DNA from: a virus
Virus record (IMG/VR): IMGVR_UViG_3300023116_008067
Location: 1 to 28,482 of that record
Strand: one strand, 5' to 3'
DNA length: 28,482 bases
In this document: one piece after another, positions 23,818 through 28,482 of the stretch
How positions within the stretch are numbered: position 1 is the stretch's first letter
How the letters are laid out: each line of letters starts with the position of its first letter
Made by a program: the position numbers and the translations under genes
Notes under the pieces: generated by a model
What the model saw: the letters and a program-made list of their open reading frames with translations, nothing else
Told to the model about the DNA's origin: nothing
The model's database searches: none

Positions 23818-24134
23818 CCCTCGCTCTCCATGATGTTTAGAGCCTCGTCGACGGTCGCGGGCTTGGTCCTCGCCTTCGCGAGGTTCGCCGCGGCCTTGTC
23901 GACCCGGGCCTCGTGGCGGGCGTCGGCCTCCGCGCGGTCGCGGGCCGCCTCGCGCTCGATGGCGGCCAACTCCGCCTCGACCCGGCTGGGCTCGCTCTGC
24001 GCCTCGACGGCGGCGTCGAAGTCCTTGTCGGCCTTCTTGGTCTTGATCCGACGCTTGAGCTCGACACCGAACACCGCGAGCAGGGCCGCGGCGGCGATGG
24101 CCAGCCAGGCTGTCAGGTCAGTCGGCCCCATCAT
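23811..24134 (-). CDS. i-spanin-like membrane coiled-coil protein
   Basis: A 107-residue protein. A single N-terminal membrane helix (about residues 8-24, LTAWLAIAAAALLAVFGVE) is followed by a basic patch (KRRIKTKKADK) and a helical coiled coil rich in Ala, Glu and Arg (35-90). This resembles Rz-type inner-membrane spanins, although the basic patch right after the helix could also place the C-terminal part inside the cell. Tandem starts ATGATG (24134, 24131) follow a GAGGTGGG stretch. It overlaps the 110-residue gene by 17 nt and the exported coiled-coil gene by 7 nt, as spanin pairs often overlap. Confidence 0.55.
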   Translation of the reverse strand: MMGPTDLTAWLAIAAAALLAVFGVELKRRIKTKKADKDFDAAVEAQSEPSRVEAELAAIEREAARDRAEADARHEARVDKAAANLAKARTKPATVDEALNIMESEGW

Positions 24135-24450
24135 CCCACCTCACCGCCCACGTCGCCGGCCCGTTCCACGAGCCCTCGATGTTCGCGACAACGTGCTCAA
24201 GCACATCTTCGCGAGACGCCTCGTCGTGCTTCATCAACGCGTCGACCAGCTTGCTGGACGAGTACACCACCACCGGCGTGGTGCCGTCGCGGTGATCGGC
24301 CCACAAGTCTTCCGGCGACGCGGTGACATCGACGATGCAGGCGTCGTAGACCTCGCGCGGCTCCAACACGAGCGCGGTCTCGGGGATGTCAAACCTGCTC
24401 ATCAGGTCATTCGGAGTCGCTGGGGTAGCGACGAGCTTGTTGGTGACCAC
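24118..24450 (-). CDS. Hypothetical 110-residue protein in the lysis cassette
   Basis: No family recognised. It is soluble and acidic, and mixed alpha/beta in look: EVYDACIVDVTASPEDLW, then TPVVVYSSSKLVDALMKHD, and a terminal ATWAVRWDDG. It has no signal peptide or membrane helix. The GTG start has AGGAG 6 nt ahead and lies just after a small hairpin that spans the holin stop codon. Its place between holin candidate and spanin-like genes hints at a lysis-timing or regulatory role, for example an antiholin-like partner, but that is inference only. Confidence 0.6.
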   Translation of the reverse strand: MVTNKLVATPATPNDLMSRFDIPETALVLEPREVYDACIVDVTASPEDLWADHRDGTTPVVVYSSSKLVDALMKHDEASREDVLEHVVANIEGSWNGPATWAVRWDDGAD

Positions 24451-24463
24451 GGTGTGCTCCTGT

Positions 24464-24483
24464 GCCCGGGGTGCCTACCGGGC
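24464..24483 (-). promoter_or_regulatory. Small hairpin around the holin stop codon
   Basis: GCCCGG and CCGGGC pair over 6 bp around an 8-nt loop that begins with the TAG of the holin-like gene. The ribosome site of the next gene (AGGAG) comes right after the stem and stays free. It may help stop-start coupling; it has no T-run and is unlikely to terminate transcription. Confidence 0.3.
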
Positions 24484-24813
24484 GATGTTGCGCGTCTCAA
24501 TCTCCTTGTCGAGACGCGCTCGCAGCTTGGGCCAAAGCGGCACCGCCAAGCAAGCGCCGAGAAGCCCGTGGATGACCCCGACCCAAGGGTCGTTGCCCAT
24601 GGTGTCGCTGCGCCAGCCGTAGATGGCCCCGACCGCGCAGCAGACGGCAACGATGACCAGAGCGGCCAGCACCCGGTGCAGGGCGTCTGCCTTCTTGCTC
24701 CAACCATACGCTGTGTCGAGAAGAGGATAGCCAGCCAAGAACGCCGAGAACGCCCCGCCAGCGATAAGCAGGGGAATCAGCGAGGCGCCGAGCCAGACCG
24801 CCCACTCAGGCAT
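24475..24813 (-). CDS. Holin candidate with three membrane helices
   Basis: A 112-residue protein with three likely membrane helices: about 5-30 (VWLGASLIPLLIAGGAFSAF), 46-66 (VLAALVIVAVCCAVGAIYGW) and 76-95 (WVGVIHGLLGACLAVPL). A charged tail (KLRARLDKEIETRN) follows. Size, three helices and the place right after an endolysin-type gene fit a class I holin, which makes holes in the inner membrane to let endolysin out or to collapse the membrane potential. The start overlaps the M15 peptidase stop by 8 nt and has no clear ribosome site, so it depends on coupling. A non-holin membrane protein cannot be excluded. Confidence 0.65.
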   Translation of the reverse strand: MPEWAVWLGASLIPLLIAGGAFSAFLAGYPLLDTAYGWSKKADALHRVLAALVIVAVCCAVGAIYGWRSDTMGNDPWVGVIHGLLGACLAVPLWPKLRARLDKEIETRNIAR

Positions 24814-25363
24814 CGCTGGACCGCCGCACGAACCGCTTGGCCTTCTTGTCGTACTCGACGACCCATTCGTCGTCTTCGCCGTCCCACGTCGAGACGCGGC
24901 GCCGGCTGTCGATGTGGCAGAAGCCGTGGCCAGCCGCGTCCTCGTAGCAGCCGATGCCGCCCTTACCCTCGGGGAACACCTTCTCCGAGCGCAGGTCCAG
25001 CATCAGGTTGCCGACCAGGAAGGGCCGCAGCCCGCGAACCTGAATGTCCGCGGCCAGCGAGTACGGAGCGCCCGCGCTCCGTTTCTGCCCACGATGCTGG
25101 CTCGTCGACCTGCGCCGCGGCCACCGACGGCGGTCGTGGGCCTCAAGCCACTCGTCGGGCGGCTGGAGACCGCCACTCGGCGTGATGGAGATTGGACGCT
25201 CGCCGAAGTGCCGGGCGATGCGCTCGCGCAGCGGCTCGAGGTAGTTCTCGCACAGGAAGACGAGTGACCGCTGCAGGTCTTCGTCCTCAGCGGCGTAGAG
25301 CTCGGGGTCGAGCTCCTTGACTCGGAAGTGGGGGCTCAGTCGCTCTTTTTTACGCCATGCCAT
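24806..25363 (-). CDS. M15-family peptidase endolysin
   Basis: A 185-residue zinc peptidase of the M15 type, expected to cut the peptide part of peptidoglycan at lysis. It starts almost at the domain edge (SPHFRVKEL at 10-18). Zinc ligands are read as H90 (TSQHR), D106 (LAADIQVRG) and H150 (FCHIDSRRR, followed by W160). Between H90 and D106 there are 9 extra residues compared with the usual S-Q-H-x-x-G-x-A-x-D spacing, and the usual arginine of the SG-x-R motif is L67 here. The ATG at 25363 has no good ribosome site and lies 28 nt inside the upstream gene, next to a slippery A AAA AAG. It has no signal peptide of its own. Confidence 0.8.
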   Translation of the reverse strand: MAWRKKERLSPHFRVKELDPELYAAEDEDLQRSLVFLCENYLEPLRERIARHFGERPISITPSGGLQPPDEWLEAHDRRRWPRRRSTSQHRGQKRSAGAPYSLAADIQVRGLRPFLVGNLMLDLRSEKVFPEGKGGIGCYEDAAGHGFCHIDSRRRVSTWDGEDDEWVVEYDKKAKRFVRRSSDA

Positions 25364-25710
25364 GTGATACTCGCTTTGGTCTCAAGCCGGACAAGCCGCT
25401 CGCGCAGCTCCCCATCCAGTTGTCGGATGCGGTTATACAACTTCTCGCGCGAATCGCGGCTGATCGCAAGTTCGTTGGTGATCGCGTCGTGACGCTCCTG
25501 CGCGTTGTTCTTGAGGAAGTTGATGTCCTGCTGGAGCACCTTCTTGAGCGAGGCGACCTCAGCCGTGAAAAACTCGCGACTGGCCTTCACCTCGTTGGTG
25601 AGGGCCGCCTGGCCAGACTCCATGCTGGTGATGACCCGGGTGTAGCCCACCACCATCGAGATGATGAGGAAGACGCCCTCAGCCAGCCACTTGATGATCT
25701 CAAGGTCCAC
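25336..25710 (-). CDS. Membrane-anchored coiled-coil protein, lysis module
   Basis: A 124-residue protein with one N-terminal membrane helix (about residues 7-24, KWLAEGVFLIISMVVGY) and a long coiled coil (30-112, with RIRQLDGELRERLVRLETK). The plan resembles an i-spanin or a phage membrane coiled-coil protein. The start is GTG, right after the stop of the adaptor gene. Its last codons, GTA AAA AAG, form a perfect -1 frameshift heptamer inside the overlap with the M15 peptidase gene. A shift there would extend the protein into the peptidase to give about 301 residues. Alone, it may anchor or gate lysis proteins. Confidence 0.65.
   Translation of the reverse strand: MDLEIIKWLAEGVFLIISMVVGYTRVITSMESGQAALTNEVKASREFFTAEVASLKKVLQQDINFLKNNAQERHDAITNELAISRDSREKLYNRIRQLDGELRERLVRLETKASITWHGVKKSD
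25345..25351 (-). other. Candidate -1 frameshift heptamer A AAA AAG
   Basis: The minus strand reads GTA AAA AAG AGC GAC TGA in the frame of the coiled-coil gene, so A AAA AAG is set exactly in the X XXY YYZ phase. The overlapping M15 frame is the -1 frame and continues as GAG CGA CTG. This is the longest A or T run I noticed in this G+C-rich window. A 7-bp hairpin (GAGCTCG-ACCC-CGAGCTC) starts about 29 nt downstream, rather far for a classic stimulator. Confidence 0.5.
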
Positions 25711-25713
25711 AGG

Positions 25714-26400
25714 TCACCAGTTCCTGTCCATGCTCACCGTCATGGGCCCAGCCGTCCGCATGCCACTCATGGCCGTCTCAAAGTCCTTCATGCGCCTGTC
25801 GAACAACTCGTCGAGCGAGAAGTTCCGTGTCCCGTCACGAACCATGTACTGCTTGCACGCCAGCAACGCGATGATGTCGTGGAACTCGTCGAAGTCGTCG
25901 ACGAACTCGTTGTCCCCGCTCGTCAACCTCGACCAGTCTACAGCGGGAGCCCCGCGGTAGCGGATCGAGACCGCACCAGGAACCGACGCCCAATACAGGA
26001 CCGCCCCGTCGAAGAAGACCGGGTTGCCCGACGACCACTCGATCCGGGCGGAGTTGTACCGCGCCTGCGACAGCGCCTCCTGCTCCTGCACGATCTGATG
26101 CGTCGCGTCGGTCGCCGTGTTGTAGACCGAGAGCAGTTGCTCAAGACGAGGGTGCGTCAGCGCGCCGCTGCCCAGGATGACCACCGGGTTCGCCACGTCC
26201 GACAGGTCGTAGGTCCGGTCGGTCAGCGTACCCAGGCTCGCGCGCGTGACGTAGGCGTTTGGGTCTTGCGACGCCACGCGGCGCCGGAACTCGCGGTACG
26301 CGATCTTGAGAGCACGAGCGACGTAGCCGTCGTCGATGTAGCTCTCGTCGGGCTCGTCGATGTAGTCGCGGAACAGCGCGCCGATCTCATCAACCCACAT
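25714..26400 (-). CDS. Head-tail adaptor protein
   Basis: A 228-residue protein (from the ATG at 26400) that follows the portal gene, the usual place of the podovirus adaptor (gp11-like), which forms a ring between portal and nozzle. The sequence has the family look: helical start (EIGALFRDYIDEPDESYIDD), YVARALKIAYREF, a strand region after residue 50, a middle helix bundle, and FDEFHDIIALLACKQYMVRDG towards the end. GTG codons at 26409 and 26406 are other possible starts; ATG with GGTGGTGG ahead is chosen. It overlaps the portal end by 11 nt. Assignment rests on pattern and place. Confidence 0.7.
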   Translation of the reverse strand: MWVDEIGALFRDYIDEPDESYIDDGYVARALKIAYREFRRRVASQDPNAYVTRASLGTLTDRTYDLSDVANPVVILGSGALTHPRLEQLLSVYNTATDATHQIVQEQEALSQARYNSARIEWSSGNPVFFDGAVLYWASVPGAVSIRYRGAPAVDWSRLTSGDNEFVDDFDEFHDIIALLACKQYMVRDGTRNFSLDELFDRRMKDFETAMSGMRTAGPMTVSMDRNW

Positions 26401-28333
26401 AGCCACCACCCATGTTCTGGCCGGCTGCCTCGCCAGCGTCGCGGCTGATGTTCGCGGCGGCCTGCTGCTGGCCGACCGCGGCCTCCTGCATGCGCGGGCC
26501 CGCGTTGGGCATCATCGGGGATGTCTGTTGAGGTGCCACGGACGCACCCTGCTTGGGATAAATCTGCCCGTAGGGCATGCCCGTCGGCGCCGGGTTCGCC
26601 ATGAAGGCCGAGACCTCGACGACCACGTCTCGGATGTAGTCCTGGGCCTCGGCGTCGAGCTCGTAGTACTCGGGCGTCTTGATGAACTGACCGAAGACCT
26701 CGACGATTGCCTCGAGGTTGTCGTTCGCAAAGACCTCCACGGTCTCGATGTCCGATGGTTCCAGTGTGACTGAGCCATCCGGGTTCTCCACCCTCTTGGG
26801 ACCAACCAGCTTCGCTGCCTCGAGCATGTCCTCGGCGTGGACGTAGTCCAGCATGGCCTCGGTGCGACGCAGAGGGTCCACGTCCAGCCTCAGCGACGCA
26901 CGGACCTCCTTGGGGTCCGCGAGGCCGGCCTGCAGCAGGCCCATGGCCCGCGCCTCCTTCGCCTCGGCTGTGCGCCGGAAGAGGGTCGAAGCCTCGATCT
27001 CAACCTCCGGGTCGTCAAAGAAATCGGTGCTGCTCACCTTGCGGTGGATGATGCGCCCCGTCGAACCATACGCACGGATGGCCCGCTGCTCCTTGAGGTT
27101 CTGCTTGGCCAGTTGCAACTGGACCTTGCCCCAATCCGACAGCCCGTCCGCGATGTTCTCCATCGCCGGCGACAGGTTCGTCGAGTCCTGCTCTGCCTGG
27201 GCAAGCAAGGCGCGGCCAGAGCTCACGCCCGGCACACGGCCACCCATCGACGCCCGGTGGATGCCCGCCACGTCCTGCATCTCCGCGTCTAGCCGGTCGA
27301 TGTCCTCAGCGACCTGTGGCGGCAGGGGCAACGGCTGGAGCTGCTTGGGCGCGCCGACGTGCATGCTGTACTCAAGCACCCCGCCAACCCGCGACGTGAA
27401 GTCCTTCTTCTTGAGCCCGTTGCCCCGGGGGTTCGCCCAGAACGGGTTCGCCATCAGGTCGCCGTTGACCATCTGCTGGCTGCGACGCCGGTTGTACTGC
27501 AGGTTCAGGTTCATCATCGGCTCGACGATGCCCTTGCCCCACAGCCGGTCGGGGATCTTGGTGAACCGGATGAAGGACAGCGGCACGCCCTTGAAGCCCA
27601 TGTTGCCGCTCGACACCACCATGCCGTCGACGATGACCGCATAGTCGCCGTTGCGCCAGAAGACGTAGCAGGTCTCCAGACGGTCGGGCGGAAGCTGACG
27701 CAGGCCGCTCAGGCTAGGGTCCGCCATGTCCTCGTACTGGCGCTGGTGCTCTTCTTTGAGCTCAGGCCACTTCTTGTACGCCTCGCGCTTGTGGATGTAC
27801 CGGATGATGCCGACCCACCGGCTCTCTTCCGGGCTCTCGACCGCTTCCTCAAAGACCAACTGCTTGGCCGGGATGATCTCCGTGCAGGGGCGGCCCTTCT
27901 CCTTGCTCCAGTAGCTGTAGAGCGCGGCGTTGCCGTGCGCCAGCAGTCGGTCGATAAGCTCGCCGACGACCATGTGCATCTTCTGCGCCGACCACTGCGC
28001 CTGCAGGTAGTGCTGGCAGGCCATGGCCTTCGTCATGTCGTCGAAGACGCCGAGCGTCGGCTGGACCCCGATGCCGGGCATGCCGACCTGCAGGGCCGCC
28101 TTCGCCGTCCTGAACTTGGCCAGGGTCTTGTTGACCACCGGCGACTTCTCGCGGTCGGTCGGGAAGCCGGCCCACAACTCGTTTGAGCTGCTGTTGTAGC
28201 GAACCTCGTGCTTGCCCTCGAGGAAGCACGAGCACAGGTGCCACACGATGCGCGCAGCCTCGTTGTCGCGACGGCCCTTTGAGACTTGGTCGGCGATGTT
28301 CTTGAGCTCGCCCTTGTTGCGGATCTTGCTCAC
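26390..28333 (-). CDS. Portal protein (head-tail connector)
   Basis: A 647-residue podovirus portal, which forms the 12-fold ring through which DNA enters and leaves the capsid. The pattern is that of the family: a helical start (NKGELKNIADQVSKGRRDNE), PVVNKTLAKFRTAKAAL, VVGELIDRLLAHGNAALYSYW, a central crown with NLNLQYNRRRSQQ near residue 290, and a helical wing (AEDIDRLDAEMQDVAGIH). The last 60 residues are Gln/Ala/Met/Gly-rich and probably form a barrel or a loose tail. The start is GTG; GAGGTG lies ahead, and the start overlaps the upstream stop (GTGA). The downstream adaptor gene overlaps its 3' end. Confidence 0.85.
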   Translation of the reverse strand: MSKIRNKGELKNIADQVSKGRRDNEAARIVWHLCSCFLEGKHEVRYNSSSNELWAGFPTDREKSPVVNKTLAKFRTAKAALQVGMPGIGVQPTLGVFDDMTKAMACQHYLQAQWSAQKMHMVVGELIDRLLAHGNAALYSYWSKEKGRPCTEIIPAKQLVFEEAVESPEESRWVGIIRYIHKREAYKKWPELKEEHQRQYEDMADPSLSGLRQLPPDRLETCYVFWRNGDYAVIVDGMVVSSGNMGFKGVPLSFIRFTKIPDRLWGKGIVEPMMNLNLQYNRRRSQQMVNGDLMANPFWANPRGNGLKKKDFTSRVGGVLEYSMHVGAPKQLQPLPLPPQVAEDIDRLDAEMQDVAGIHRASMGGRVPGVSSGRALLAQAEQDSTNLSPAMENIADGLSDWGKVQLQLAKQNLKEQRAIRAYGSTGRIIHRKVSSTDFFDDPEVEIEASTLFRRTAEAKEARAMGLLQAGLADPKEVRASLRLDVDPLRRTEAMLDYVHAEDMLEAAKLVGPKRVENPDGSVTLEPSDIETVEVFANDNLEAIVEVFGQFIKTPEYYELDAEAQDYIRDVVVEVSAFMANPAPTGMPYGQIYPKQGASVAPQQTSPMMPNAGPRMQEAAVGQQQAAANISRDAGEAAGQNMGGGYVG

Positions 28334-28482
28334 ATCACACCTCGGCTGCGGGCGATGCGCTCAATCCGCTCGGCTTCAAGGCGGTCTTCAAGCTCGTCCT
28401 CGACATCGCTCCTAGAGACGCGGTTCCCCGCGATGGCGCCGCCTGCCTGACCGCCAAGGCTCGCGCCGAGCGAGGCGCCAGT
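28330..28482 (-). CDS. Glycine-zipper protein, C-terminal part
   Basis: The window edge cuts this gene; 50 residues remain. They start with a glycine-zipper pattern (GASLGASLGGQAGGAIAGN) as in membrane-inserting helices and end in a charged helix (DVEDELEDRLEAERIERIAR). The gene sits just upstream of portal and overlaps its GTG start by 3 nt. Function unknown. Candidates are a small virion core protein or a membrane-active protein. Confidence 0.5.
   Translation of the reverse strand, partial: TGASLGASLGGQAGGAIAGNRVSRSDVEDELEDRLEAERIERIARSRGVM

Noticed and set aside
1-28482. tRNA genes, integrase or attachment sites, insertion sequences
   Set aside because: I looked for cloverleaf-like arms, recombinase motifs and flanking repeats by eye and saw none; the genes are packed with almost no free space.

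Overview
The window is a 28.5-kb piece of a G+C-rich, double-stranded DNA tailed phage of podovirus type; a prophage or metagenomic fragment of such a phage is equally possible. The reasons are the portal gene, head-tail adaptor, nozzle-type tail protein, three ejection (internal virion) proteins ending in a 2,044-residue giant, a lysis cassette, and a D5-type primase-helicase. I see no host housekeeping genes, tRNAs, integrase, insertion sequences or CRISPR array. The host cannot be named from sequence. Spanin-like and holin-like genes with peptidoglycan hydrolases suggest a Gram-negative host.

Left part (1-8633, mostly + strand) is the replication, recombination and early accessory operon: the end of an SSB-like protein, a small HTH protein, an SF2 helicase with a C-terminal zinc ribbon, a VRR-NUC nuclease, a RecE-like exonuclease, small unknowns, an SLT-type lysozyme-like protein, an XRE regulator, a phage-type N6-adenine methyltransferase, a LamG-like protein and a D5 primase-helicase. 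Nearly all are chained by 4-nt ATGA stop/start overlaps. One small gene (6354-6707) runs the opposite way inside this block, tail-to-tail with the LamG-like gene and head-to-head with the primase gene.

Right part (8627-28482, - strand) is the late operon. In transcription order it holds the end of a glycine-zipper protein, portal, head-tail adaptor, a lysis module (membrane coiled-coil protein, M15 peptidase, holin candidate, unknown, two spanin-like proteins), tail nozzle, a beta-solenoid protein, two unknown structural proteins, and three ejection proteins of 259, 669 and 2,044 residues. The two operons converge with a 7-nt overlap at 8627-8633. Coding density is extreme: no stretch over about 50 bases lacks a gene. 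Terminase, capsid, scaffold, DNA polymerase and RNA polymerase are not in the window.

The most interesting signals are: (1) a perfect A AAA AAG heptamer in the overlap of the membrane coiled-coil gene and the M15 peptidase gene, in the right frame for a -1 shift that would give a membrane-tethered endolysin; (2) a 14-bp hairpin that hides the ribosome site of the nozzle gene and holds the upstream stop codon in its loop, which predicts strict translational coupling; (3) a primase domain that keeps the prim-pol fold signature but has lost all expected catalytic residues.
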